This document shows positions 25,401 through 36,560 of a stretch of 64,000 nucleotides of DNA, piece by piece. The stretch lies in the NCBI RefSeq assembly GCF_029227915.1, contig NC_079882.1, positions 19,783,001-19,847,000 on the forward strand. The letters run 5' to 3'. Below the pieces are notes generated by a model, which saw only the letters and a program-made list of their open reading frames with translations, was not told the origin of the DNA and did not search any database. Both the position numbers and the translations under genes were made by a program. The stretch is from Hydractinia symbiolongicarpus (lineage: Eukaryota > Cnidaria > Hydrozoa > Anthoathecata > Hydractiniidae). Each line of letters begins with the position of its first letter. Position 1 is the first letter of the stretch.

Positions 25401-28400
25401 TTTTCCCCATATGAACAGCTCCTTAGTAAACTTTAATATATACTTTTGTAAACATGTTTAGGCTGGTAATGTTAAAGAATTGCGCGATGTACAATCTTTG
25501 TAAAGATAGAAAAATATCGACATCAACTTTTTTGTGCCATGCATATTAATTTTGCTAGCTTTCGAACATTTTCGAATGTAGTTACCTCGTAAGATTTCTT
25601 CGTCTTTACAAACACTCGCTCGTTCAGCAAATCCAACATGGTGTTCACGATGAGATCGATCGATGAGAAGTAGCGCTTCCACAAATAAAAAGCCTAAACA
25701 ACAAACGAAATTAACACTCAAACACACAGTTCTGTTTTCGGAAAAAACAATGAACAATATCAGCACGCCGCAACGCGAAACCCCACGCCAAGTTTTGATT
25801 CGATCCCAACTTGCGGCAGCGTCCCGCCGTAAATCAAAAGTTAACACAAGTCGTAACGCAGCGACCATTGAGCCGAATAAATTCTTTTAGTGTGTGTGTA
25901 ACTCTAAACGAATTCATATTTAAGACCTAGAACAGACAAAGGAAGGAACAAAACGACACAAACGAAATGAAAGGAAACGTCGCGAAACAATTAGGCGAAC
26001 AGACCTGATATTGTTTCTGCTTAATTTCGTCTATCCCAAATTTCGCCAAAATTTTCATCACGTTCTTGATTTGGTATTCGTTTATTCTGATCGATGCCCT
26101 TTTAAAAAATATAAAAAATAAAACCATTAATGCAAAGGTAGCTAATACAGCTCCTACTTATATCCATTAAAATAATTTCAACACAAGCCGAAGTACGATT
26201 AACGAAAGCACAATCATATGCGGACAACTTTTCTAACCTGTTCCAATCTATGACGTCATTAAACGGGAGTACATAATCATCCATCGCTATCACAGGTACA
26301 CAACCCTACACAAAACAAAGAAACAAGCCTCACTTCCGACACACGTCAAAAATTGTGTCGACATCGTGTTACCTCAATTCGTGCGACGAATCGATGCACG
26401 AATTGGAAAAATTATGTCGACAGAATTAAAATTCCATCAGTATCAACAACAGATGACATTTTTAGATTGTAAAATACCTTCGCTGTTACGACAATAGTTT
26501 GTCATTGATTTTTTATGTTTTAGCTACAGAGTTATAACAGAAATTTGTCTTTTTTTAAAAACGCAAATTATAACCATCACAACTCGATCTGGGGACCGCT
26601 GTAATCTTGAATATTCTTTCTATTTGAATGTCTTAATATTCCATCAATCTCAGTGTTATTACTGACAATTGAAGGTTTTTGTCAAAAAAGATCGACTAAT
26701 CATCACAAGTTGTTGTTTAGGCTGTCGTACTAATTTATCTCCGATAAACTTTTCGTTTCAAATGAATAGGTCGTCTCGGCACAAATACGAAAATAAATTT
26801 TCGCGTTTTATGAAAAATCGAAAATTTAAATCCCACAAAATAAACTGCGAAATCTAACTCTGCAAAGATAAAATTTTAAACCTCGAGGCTTGAAGGAAAA
26901 AACTTCATCTTAAACCACGTCTATTGTTTCTTAAATTTACTACTTTCCGTCGCTCACTAAATTTTCCGACAATAAAGTATCACGTGCGACGAATCGTGAC
27001 TTTTTCTGATCGCATTAAAATTTTATCATCACATAACAATATGTCGATATATCTTCGCTTGACTGCAAATCCCTGTAGGTGTCAGCTACATAAAATGTTA
27101 ACGCAAAAAAAAAAAAAATAATTAACGAATCACAAGTGCGGAATAAAAAAATTATAATAGGTCTTAAAGAGGAAGTATTTCATTTTGTGTAAAAGAATTT
27201 CTCTGCTGCAACGAGTCAAACTTACGGGCGATGTTGTTGAGCAAGTCAAATACACTAAAGACACTGGTTAGATATTCGACTATATTCTATATTGTATTTA
27301 CATATTAATCTGATTAAGACGTATTGCAGAACAAGTAAAAAATATCTGAGCTACTCGCCACGACGCAAGCCTTTCCGTCTTCACTCTATTCATTCTATTC
27401 TCCTACCTTTTCCTCGGGTACTCGTTTTTAGGCCGCTCCCTACTGCACCCTGTTCTCCTTATATTAACCCGTTTCTAGTTGGACCCTCTGTAATAATTTA
27501 GATCGACGAGGATGGCAAGAGCCTACACGCAAAATAAAAATTTTGAACTCATCTTACCAACATCATAGCATCCAGTAGTAACGTTGTACCATGGTACATG
27601 CCAGGAAGGATTAAGCAAAACCACCCATCCTAAACAACAGAATTAACATTGCTACTCAAATTACAGTGACAAAATTGGTGGGTGGGCGAAAGGGTGTGGC
27701 AAATGGCGGTCGGAGGAAGGTCAACTTACTTTTAGAATGTTAGGGTAAGTGAAGGGCAATCCATCTTTACACAACTTGTTGTGATATATCGTATTCGAAG
27801 GAGTGCCCAAACATTTGCGTAGCATTAACACTCCACCCTCGCTGTCTTCAACTTTTCGCAATGCATCGCGCTGATCGGAATCAACGCTGAGTTGACTGAC
27901 GATCAACTTCCATCGGCGAGATGCCCTGCAAACGAAAAGTGATAGTTTTTAAAAAAATAAAAATGCTTTGTGTAGTGATGCTTTAACTAACGCCCTAAGA
28001 AATAATACTTATTTTAATTACTACAGAGGGCGCAATTTTAGGTGCGTTGGACGGAGACGGGCGTCTAATAAAAAATAACTTTCTGTTTTTTAAGCAGAAT
28101 AATAATTTCAATAACACATATCGTATATTGACTTTTCATAGAAATACAAACATGGACCACTCACCCAATGGTAATTCGATGGCGTTTTACATCAGAAACT
28201 GCTGTGAGAGAGTTAAACAATGGAATGCTGACGTCAAAGCCATGTCTTTTATTTGAATACAAGAGATTTGAGCTGGCTACGAAGGCTTTCCCTACTTGAC
28301 TATGCATGACACTTCTACGGGGGAGCGGTAGCTCAGGAAAGAAATTAAATATAACATGATTCTCCCCGTCCTTCCAGCTATAATTAAAAATTAAGTTAAA

Positions 28401-29280
28401 AAAATTCAAACACTATTTTATACCAAGGAGGTTTAAAAACCGCTTTTAAAAACCTTGTCTATACCTTAAAATATTAAAACAGTACAACTATTCTTTTTTT
28501 TTTTTTGAAAATCTAACGACCCAGCAGTTATTAGTACACAACCCCAGCCTATTTAACAATTATTAAGCATTATGTCATTTCAAAGCTTTATTCATGACAT
28601 TCTGTTTTCTGCTGTTCTTTGATGGCCTATATAAAGAGCCCAATAACCCTTCTTTCTTAGCTCTTTTTTGTTAGCTAGACAATTCCATGCCAAGACTTCA
28701 AGTATAGTGATATCATAAGACGTTTTGACAGCCAACACAATCGAAAAATTAAAAAAAAATTGACATCTCGACAATCAAACTAAACACCGTCCAACGATAA
28801 AAAAAACAAAACACTAAGTACAAACCTTGGCAGTGAGTTAAGAGCTGTTGACACCAACGACAGATCCAATCCTTTTTCAGACAGCAGATCAACGGCAGGT
28901 ACAAGCAGACAAGCTTCACTAATGTTGCTTGTGATGTACACGCTGTTCTGAAAAGCAAGAAGAATCGATTCGAATTCATACGATAAATCTCTGACAATGG
29001 AGCGTCCGTTCTTTGTCACATAGCTTCCCAGTGGGTACACATACACCTTGATTTTCCAGTCTTGCGCATGCTTGCACTGGAATAAATTGAAGCAGGAATG
29101 GAACCTGCACGATGATTCAGTTCTCGTTACATTCGTGTGATTTATTACATGCGTGAAAGATGGTTCCAAAATTCTGCTCTTCTCCACCACGCGATTCTTC
29201 ACGAAGTCTATCAATAGGAGACAGCAGGTTACCAACACAACGACAATGAAGAGCAAAGCATACCGATGGATCAACCTCAT
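22460..29280 (-). CDS. EXT2: Exostosin-2 (heparan sulfate copolymerase subunit)
   Basis: Golgi type II membrane glycosyltransferase that with EXT1 polymerises the GlcA-GlcNAc backbone of heparan sulfate (family knowledge). Coding exons in transcript order: 29280-28826, 28377-28165, 27925-27730, 27629-27558, 26305-26238, 26098-26005, 25693-25586, 25138-25094, 25017-24877, 24771-24729, 24483-24417, 24261-24165, 23796-23635, 23273-23145, 22684-22460. Total 2115 nt, giving 704 aa (human 718). There is a short cytoplasmic tail, then a membrane anchor at about 8-26. The exostosin domain follows with [22 protein letters not shown] and [15 protein letters not shown]. The GT64 domain starts near [14 protein letters not shown]. 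Its metal-binding aspartates are in AIDDDILML, about 517-519. The C terminus keeps [11 protein letters not shown] and the Cys pair KCAQC. Similarity is clearly to EXT2, not EXT1 or EXTL3. Confidence 0.97.
23869..23952. repeat. 21-bp tandem repeat in EXT2 intron 12
   Basis: Four adjacent copies of CTATTGCGCATGTGTAAAAAG occur with an exact 21-bp period (23869, 23890, 23911, 23932); copies 3 and 4 are more diverged. The array lies just upstream of exon 13 on the minus strand. Because the period is a multiple of three it keeps a minus-strand frame open (HMRNSF-like repeats). That frame is not part of the EXT2 model. Confidence 0.8.
25219..25423. mobile_element. Short inverted-repeat element in EXT2 intron 7
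   Basis: AGGAGCTGTTCATATG at 25219 is matched by its exact inverted copy CATATGAACAGCTCCT ending at 25423, and three further bases pair with one mismatch. The 205-bp interior has no coding capacity and carries an internal direct repeat of AGGCGAGCTGGCCCGTTAGG-like sequence. It is a typical MITE. The flanks (TGA on the left, TTA on the right) do not give a convincing target duplication, so the superfamily is undetermined. Confidence 0.7.
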
Positions 29281-29674
29281 TTCGTATATTTACATTTCCA
29301 TTTCAACTCTAAGCCTATAAAAACAAAACAAAAAAAATAAGTAAAAACTATTAACTCAAAAATATTAACCATAAAACCAATGGTTTTGCAGGCTATTGAA
29401 AATATTATACAAATGCTCGTTTTGGGATAGGCGTGGCATAATGATTTTGTTTCTTAGTTATTGTGAAAACTGTCAAATCGTCAGCTAGGAAATTTCAGTA
29501 GAGTACAAAATGTTAAATTTTTTTAAATGAGCTGTTTTTTTATCGCAAAAAAAATAAACAGAGCAGCAGTGTCATATATCAGTTTTGTATTTGTTTGGCA
29601 TTGTTTAGCTTTTAGATTGTTGTTCTATGTTATAGCTCAAGTTTTAAGAAGTTTTGTAACTAATCTGAGGTCAT
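29281..29674. promoter_or_regulatory. Divergent upstream region between EXT2 and AGMAT
   Basis: The two start codons face away from each other and are separated by only 394 bp, so promoters or leader exons of both genes must share this interval or lie within each other's territory. Acceptor-like TATAG/AG sites sit 29-35 nt before the EXT2 ATG and 39 nt before the AGMAT ATG (TTCTATGTTATAG, ending 29635). No TATA box or other element can be assigned with confidence. Confidence 0.4.
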
Positions 29675-32600
29675 ATGCTGTTTAACATATACTTTAAGTG
29701 CAGAAAACAACTTAAAATGAAGATGGCATGCAAACTTAACAGCAATGCAGTGAGAAAACTTTGCACAACGACTGTGGCACGGAAGTTCAACCGACCTCCA
29801 ACAAACAAAGAAATGGTTCGAGCCGGAGGGATAGCTTCCATGTTTAGATTACCTGTCTACAAAGACACCAAAGGTATATTCACTCTTTTATAGCCCTGAT
29901 AATGGATATTTTCTAAAAAGTTTTGCTTAAAATTTTAAATATTTATATATTTTGTTTATATTTATCCACCCAGTATATTCACTATGTGCATTGATTTTTC
30001 TGGGAGTGTTAACTACATTTCTACACAAAAGTTTCATGTATTTTTTATTTTTTTTTTCTCACAAACTGTACAAACTTTTTCCTCAAACTGTAGGCTAAAT
30101 GTAAATTTACCGGCTGAATATCATGTTAATTTAACAAAGGAATATACTTTGCATAATCGAGAATAAAATACGCAAATGTCTTAAGCAAAAAATTTGCAGT
30201 TATGATATTTTGTATATTATGGAGGATAAAAGGTTGCTTATTAAGAAAGCCCTACCTCCATTTTTTTTGTGATAACTTCTGAAACATTATACTTTGCGGA
30301 CAAATTTGATGACTTTTCATTATTTTTAGCTAGCTTCAGGTTAGTCAAAAATATTTTTGTATGACGTGACGTTAAGGTGACTCAATAATTTTCCATATTT
30401 AAATCACTTGAAAGTCTTTCTCTTAAGGTTATGTTTCCGGGTTTTACATGCTTCTTTAACACTAAGGGGAGTTTTTCAAACATATGCTAAGCATATTATT
30501 GTCCAGTCTTTACCATTCTTTCTGTGTGTTTTTCTTGGGTTACAGGTATTATAATTACACATAGAATTTTTTAATTTCTTATACACAACAATACTTAACA
30601 CAACTATATTTTCTGAACTTACCTTGTGTATTTATACTTTTAGTTTTCTCACTGTTCTTCTAAATATAGAAACGGTCAATGTATTCTTATCCCATAAGCC
30701 AACATTTAAGTTTTTATTTTGTTTTTGCAACAAGTGAAAACTGTTAAGTGGTGTAGAACAAAAGTTTTAATTAAAATATATAAGATTTTACATCACTCCA
30801 GGCGAAGTGAAGCTTTCATGCAAACACTGCCTTAAAAGAAAGTGTTCAAAAAATGTGCACACAATGATAAATTGCATATTTTGTTTTCCTATTTTCACAA
30901 CTTATAGCCTTAAATTCCATTCTTAACCTGCAGCTTATGACAACTTTCCATAAAGAAAATTTAAAAGAAGGTAAGTATTTAAGCATACTTTACCATTTTA
31001 TATGGAATACAAGCATATCAGCACATTTTCACATAAATCCAAATACAAGCTAGCAATACTACAATAGGATCGAACCAGCTTTTCGCTAAATAAATCACTG
31101 GTCAAACAACATAGCATACTTTGAAGCAGTTAAAGGATGTTCTTGTTGCTTATGTGATTGTAGGCATGCAAAATTTAAAGATGGAATAAAAAATCACACA
31201 AAATTAAAGACAATACATGCCGGTAGACAAAACATTTTATCTGAAGCAACAAAATATGACATAACTTCTCTTATATTATCCCAATACATATAAAAAATAT
31301 GGCAAAGGTAAGCAGAATGCAAATATTGCAACCCCGAAACCATAGCAAGGGTTGCATATAATTAAATTTTGACTGTTTGGCTAATCTGTAATACTGACTA
31401 ATACTAAACAGATACAAACTGCACGCAAAACTGTTGGTTATTATTTTCCTCTTAGAACTTGATGTATGCTTTGTTGGGGTTCCACTGGATGTTGGTGCTT
31501 CAAATCGAACTGGCACAAGGTTCGGGCCAAGAGCTATTCGCTCTGAGTCTGTAATGCTTCGTAGCATGAACAATGACACAGGTACATTGTTAGAAACACT
31601 AGTATCATTTACATTATATTTTTTTTGCTATTATCTCAATTGTTTAAGTTTAGCAGGCCCCCCACAGTCAGTTGAGCAAAATAATACAGGAATACAGAAC
31701 AGAAAATGGTTCAAAAAATGGACAATACAGGACAAAAATTTACGAAAATACAGAATTTAGTGTGAAAATAATTGCAAAAATTTCATTGGTATCCAAAACA
31801 ACAACAACATAATAAACAGTACCAAGTCTAAAATATATCATATAATTAAATAAAACCCAGCACATATAGAAATATCAGATCTACTAAATTTGTAATTTGT
31901 ATAATATTTATCAATCAGTTTAACAAGGTCAAAAACAAGAAACAAGGAAATGTTATATTAAGTGCAGATTTTCAGAAATACAGGACATACAGGAAAATTA
32001 ATCAAAATACAGGACAAAACAGGACACTTTTGCCAAATACTGGAAATACAAGACGTGTGGGAGGCCTGGTTTAGTAAATGTTGCTTAACTCCTTTACGCA
32101 GTGTGCTTTATTTAGGAGCAAGACCGTATGAAAGTCTCCAAGTTGGTGATGTGGGTGATGTGAACTTAAATCAGTATAATCTTCCAGAAGCATGTAAACA
32201 AATACAACAGCAGTTCTCAAAGTTTGTTGAAACAGGCTGCAAGCCTTTAACCATGGGTGGTGACCATACCATATCATATCCCATACTACAGGCCATTAAA
32301 GTAAGATAGATGCAGTAAATATGCCAGGCTCCTGGACTCGATGCACAGTGATTTTCCTAAACCCTCCAAACTGCATGAAATAAAACTTTTATGATAGCTA
32401 AGTCTACATCCATTAAGTCCATGTAGACAGTTTAAAATAGATAAAAAATAGTTTGCTTTATTTTCCCTCTAGGAAAAACATGGCCCTGTATGTCTCATTC
32501 ATATTGATGCACATACAGATTTATATGGGCCATTTATGGGATCAGAAATACATCATGGAAATCCATTTATGCTGGCATACACGGAAAAACTAATTGATCC

Positions 32601-34658
32601 TAACAAAACAATACAAATTGGTTTAAGAGGCTCAGGAATGGAAAATGATTATGAAGTTGGTAAAAAATTAGTAAGTTTTAACATTTTTAACTATCTCCCT
32701 CTCTAATCAACAGCTTGTAATGAGTGTTTTTTATAAGCATGTGTAATGGACTATGAAACCTGATTAATTTTACTTTAAGGGCTTCAGAGTTGTACCCGCC
32801 AAAGACTGCTGGTGGAAATCTCTTACACCCTTGATGGAAGAAGTCAGAGAGATGGTTGGAGATAAACCAGTTTACATTTCATTTGACATCGATTCACTAG
32901 ATCCAGCATATGCACCAGGAACAGGTATGGTTACACTTATAATTATTGTTGTTGATATAATAAGAATAAAGGAACAGAGAATGAAATTGTATTTTAATCT
33001 CTTTTAAAGGCACACCTGAAATCGGAGGTTTGACGGGAGTCCAAGCGTTAGAGATTATTCGAGGATGTAGAGGTCTTAACATCGTTGGTTGTGATCTTGT
33101 TGAAGTAAGTTCTCAATTTATTGACTACGATCCCTCTTTTTTTTTAAGATGGATGAACTTCACATGTGTTACATTTAAAGGGAATAACAAACTAGCTGCA
33201 GCCATAATTTCTATAATAATAATAATAGTAATAATAATGAAAAGATCAAAAAGGACAGTTTTATTAAACGAATGAAAAAAGTTGCAAAAATATAAAATCT
33301 GGGAACAATTGGAAATACAATAATTTTTTACACAAATCCTAACGCTAAGCACAGAGTGGTCAACAAAAATTAACAACACTAATATATTGGCAAAATTTAA
33401 ATGAAATTTTACAGTTATTATTATTTGCACTAACATGACTCATAATCAATGCAAAATAAGAAAAGGTTGGTAGTAACTCATTTTTTTGTCAGACTTGCAA
33501 GCATTGGGTACATAAGAAGTGCAGTAGCATTGGTGAAAGGTTAAGAGCTGACAAGAGCTAAGTTTGTATGCAAGCGTTGCAAAGGTGAGATTATAGAGAA
33601 TGAAGTATTTCCAGCTTTAATGATGTACAACAGTGGCTCGTTAGAGATTGTTGAGAACTTCTGTTACTTAGGTGATATGTTGGGCAGTGAAGGGGGTGTT
33701 GGAAGAAGTGTTACTTGCAGGATAAGTTCTGCTTGGAAAAAGTTCAGAGAGTTACTTCCTTTGTTGACTAGCAGAGTCTTGTCAATTGAGGTAAAAGGTA
33801 GGTTGTATGAGACCTGTGTAATAAGTGTTATGTTGTACGGTAGTGAGACATGGGCAGTGAAGCAGGAAGATCTTGACTGTTTAGAAAGGGAATATGAGAA
33901 TGGTTAGGTGGATGTGTAACGCCAGTGTGAGAGACAGAAAGAGTTCAGAAGAGCTAAGAAGAAGGCTAAGTATCCAAAGAATTAAAGATGGTATCCAGAT
34001 AAGAAGATTGAATTGGCTGGGGTACTTGGAAAGAATGGAGGGGAATAATTGGGTAAGAAAGTGTAGAGACTTCATAGTTCCTGGGGCAAAGCCCAGGGGC
34101 AGAAAGACTTGGCAGGAGGTTATAAGGACAGACTTGATACAGAGGAAGTTGAGTTTAGATCTAACACAGTCTATAGATCAGATTGGAAGAGGGTCATTAA
34201 TGATCATAACGTCCAACCCATGCTAGCACGGGAAAACAGACGTTAAGCCGAGAATGATGAGGATGATGAATTCATCCAAATGTTTTAAAAGGTTTCTTCA
34301 TGCATTTACTGTTTTTCTTTTTTATAGTATCAAAAATTTCTGATCAGTTTTTTAAACTTTCAAGTTGAATAGAAGTTGGAGTTAAAGTGACTTTTTTATC
34401 ATTAAAAAATAAACTATTCAAAAGAGTACAAGTTGAAAATTTTTAAATTATTTTTATCCCACTTGATTTTAGAAGTTAGGAGTTTAGAAATTCTTTGTAT
34501 TGTATATACTGTATCCTTTTAGCATCTTAAATTAATTGCTTTTAATACATCCCACATTTTAGGTGTCACCACCGTATGATATTGCTGGCAAAACATCTAT
34601 CCATGCTGCCAACTTGTTATTTGAGATGTTATGTGTTTTACCTGGTGTAAAATATTAA
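29675..34658 (+). CDS. AGMAT: Agmatinase (mitochondrial-type)
   Basis: Ureohydrolase family enzyme; the family reaction is agmatine to putrescine plus urea with a binuclear Mn centre. Exons: 29675-29873, 31456-31581, 32116-32300, 32473-32670, 32780-32924, 33010-33104, 34563-34658. Total 1044 nt, giving 347 aa (human 352). The basic, Arg/Lys-rich N terminus (RKLCTTTVARKF) suits a mitochondrial presequence; an inner ATG at 29717 would give 333 aa. All metal ligands are present: His159 in MGGDHT, Asp182/His184/Asp186 in IDAHTD, and Asp272/Asp274 in FDIDSLDPAYAPG. The end EVSPPYDIAGKTSIHAANLLFEML is split by the last intron, which carries a LINE fragment. Intron 2 carries a MITE that ends 47 bp before exon 3. 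AATAAA lies at 34993. Arginase is excluded by the closer match along the whole length to agmatinases. Confidence 0.96.
31654..32068. mobile_element. MITE with CAGGCC termini and 6-bp target duplication
   Basis: The ends are CAGGCCCCCCACA (31654) and, inverted, CAGGCCTCCCACA (ending 32068), with one mismatch in 13. GTTTAG flanks both sides (31648-31653 and 32069-32074) as a direct repeat. The CAGG-type terminus suggests a hAT-like non-autonomous element, although hAT duplications are normally 8 bp. The interior repeats the word ATACAGGA many times and codes for nothing recognisable. Confidence 0.75.
33488..34270 (+). mobile_element. 5'-truncated non-LTR retrotransposon in the last AGMAT intron
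   Basis: Decayed C-terminal end of a LINE reverse transcriptase protein, in the same orientation as AGMAT. It opens with a Cys/His PHD-like finger (CQTCKHWVHKKCSSI, a stop and a frameshift near 33560, then FVCKRC). It continues with the LINE thumb region: ENFCYLGDMLGSEGG, VMLYGSETWAVK, then after another frameshift near 33900 MVRWMC, RLNWLGYLERM and GRKTWQEV. The 3' end carries CCAACCCATGCTAGCACGGG and a GATGAGGATGATGA tail, the short tandem tail expected for such elements. With stops and frameshifts it is inactive. Confidence 0.85.
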
Positions 34659-36004
34659 ATTTTTTAAAAATATGTAGTAGAGTTATATTTAAGAAAAAGA
34701 TTTCATGTTAAACTCAAATATAATATGCTAGTTTTGTGTGTTTGTTTAGCATAAGTTGTTATCCCCTGAAATTCATGGGAATTTTCCTGTGTTGACAAAG
34801 TTGATAAAAATATATATTGCATTTAGCAATTTGTGTGACTATAGCAGTCAAGATACATGCATCTACTATTAATACTTGCCATCCGAGACAACTTCAGTTT
34901 TCAAAATTGTTGAAGGACATGCATTTTCTATAGAGATATTGAAACCAAGATAGATGCAAACATTAAATATTTTTAGAAAAGGTTTTAGTTTGAATAAATA
35001 AAAAAACATTGACCAACATTTAAGTGTTGTATTATTATTGCTACCTCATTCAGTCATTGTAATACTTGTTTCAAATCCTTGAAAGGACCTCTTAATTTTT
35101 TGTACTAACACACATTTAAATTTGATAAACAAATCTCAAATAATAAACTTTAGCTGACCATACAAAAATGAATGAAAAAAATAATAAACCTTTATAATGG
35201 TTCTTATCTGCGTTTTCTTAAAATCTGTCAGACATAAAAGCCTATAAACTGTACATAAGTAAATTGACTTGAAATTTTCAGAGATCTGTTGTATAATATT
35301 TATTGTATCATGATGATGCAAATATTTATGTCAGTCTCAAACAAATTTTTGCAGCCATATCTTTAAGTTTTATTGTGCTTTCAATGCTTGCCTTATACTC
35401 CAAAGATGATTGGTTTCTGAGAGTTAGAAGCCATTTAAACCACATCCATGTAACTGTGCATTAAATAAACACCACTTTAAATAAAGATTTTACCCTAGAA
35501 TGCAATTATCTAAACAGTTACTAAAAATACAAAAACAAGCTAAATAAGTAGATGGAGTACCTCAAGACCCCTTTAAGAATAATGTAAATGTAAGAACATA
35601 TCTATACATAGAATATATATACAAGCTACGAAACAAATATCTGTCATTGTAGATTTTTGGGGAATGATTTCAAAGCCTTGAGATTTTGTGATGTTAGAAA
35701 AGTGAAAAAAAACAAACGAAATAAGGCAACATGGCATGGTGGCAACATTTGTAGGGCATATATTTGAAATTGTTGTATTTTGTTTCGAAATGGTTGAAAA
35801 CAGCCCTACAAACCCTCTAGTCTTTTCGTATGGCACATGACCCTATAAAGTAAGATTTAAGATTTTAACACTCAAATGTATTACTTTCATTCACTAGAAT
35901 TAATGATTTTCATAGCCAAAAACAATTATTATGCCTTTGCAATGAATTCTACGTTTTTTTAAATTAATCTCTGTACAAATGATTTTTTTTTAAATACTTA
36001 ATTT
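34659..36004. other. AGMAT 3' flank and intergenic DNA
   Basis: Contains the probable AGMAT polyadenylation signal AATAAA at 34993-34998. Near 35770-35815 there is an isolated copy of the roughly 53-bp unit (TGTATTTTGTTTCGAAATGG, then AAAACAGCCCTACAAA) that forms the array at 36299-36560. No gene is supportable. Confidence 0.5.
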
Positions 36005-36291
36005 TGTGGTGCCTTAGTTTAGTGGTTATCACTCTTGTAATTTATGCAGGAAACCAGGGTTCGATTCCCCTTGGCAGCCCCTCAATATGAGCAATTGAAT
36101 AATACCATAGCCCTGGTTTAACCCAAGCCATGTGAGGAAAATTGGGCAGATTGCGCACTGTGTAGGCCGTAAGCATTAAATACTCCAGGATTCCCAATCA
36201 AAGCCATGCCCCCTCCTGGAAATATTAGACAGGGTATATCCCTTAATATTTGTGAGGCTAGCCATGTAAAATATGCACATCTATCTATCTA
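36005..36291 (+). mobile_element. tRNA-derived SINE
   Basis: The head carries pol III boxes: box A TTAGTTTAGTGGTTATC (36014-36030) and box B GGTTCGATTCC (36059-36069) within a T-arm closed by CCCC. The acceptor stem pairs only partly and the anticodon arm is poor, so this is not a functional tRNA. A roughly 200-bp unrelated body follows and ends in an ATCT-repeat tail (ACATCTATCTATCT). This architecture is that of a tRNA-headed SINE, about 287 bp. Confidence 0.8.
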
Positions 36292-36298
36292 AAATACA

Positions 36299-36560
36299 AG
36301 AAAACTTCCTGTAGAAGCTTAGATATTGCCATATTTCGTTCGAAAATTATGAGAAAATAACTCTATAAAGTTTAAAAATCACCGTATTTTGTTCAGACAT
36401 AGCCAGCAAACAATCTTACAAAGCTTATAATTAATGTATTCCATCATAAAGGACGAGAAAACGTCCCATAGAAGCTTAAAAAAGCCATATTTCATTCTGA
36501 AATGACAAGAAAACAACTATACAAAGCCTAAAAATTGCTGTATTTTGTTATAAGTATAGC
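36299..36560. repeat. Minisatellite, five copies of about 53 bp
   Basis: Five copies begin at about 36300, 36352, 36405, 36456 and 36509, each of the form GAAAACNNCTNTACAAAGCTT followed by AAAAATTGCCGTATTTTGTTC. The array starts directly after the ATCT tail of the SINE. One further copy lies upstream near 35770, on the other side of the SINE. Confidence 0.75.

Noticed and set aside
33488-34270. LINE frames as AGMAT coding sequence
   Set aside because: They carry stops and frameshifts and reverse-transcriptase motifs, and the AGMAT reading frame continues cleanly from 33104 to 34563.
36005-36078. Functional tRNA gene
   Set aside because: The pol III boxes are good, but the acceptor stem pairs at only about five of seven positions, the anticodon arm is poor, and a SINE body with an ATCT tail follows.
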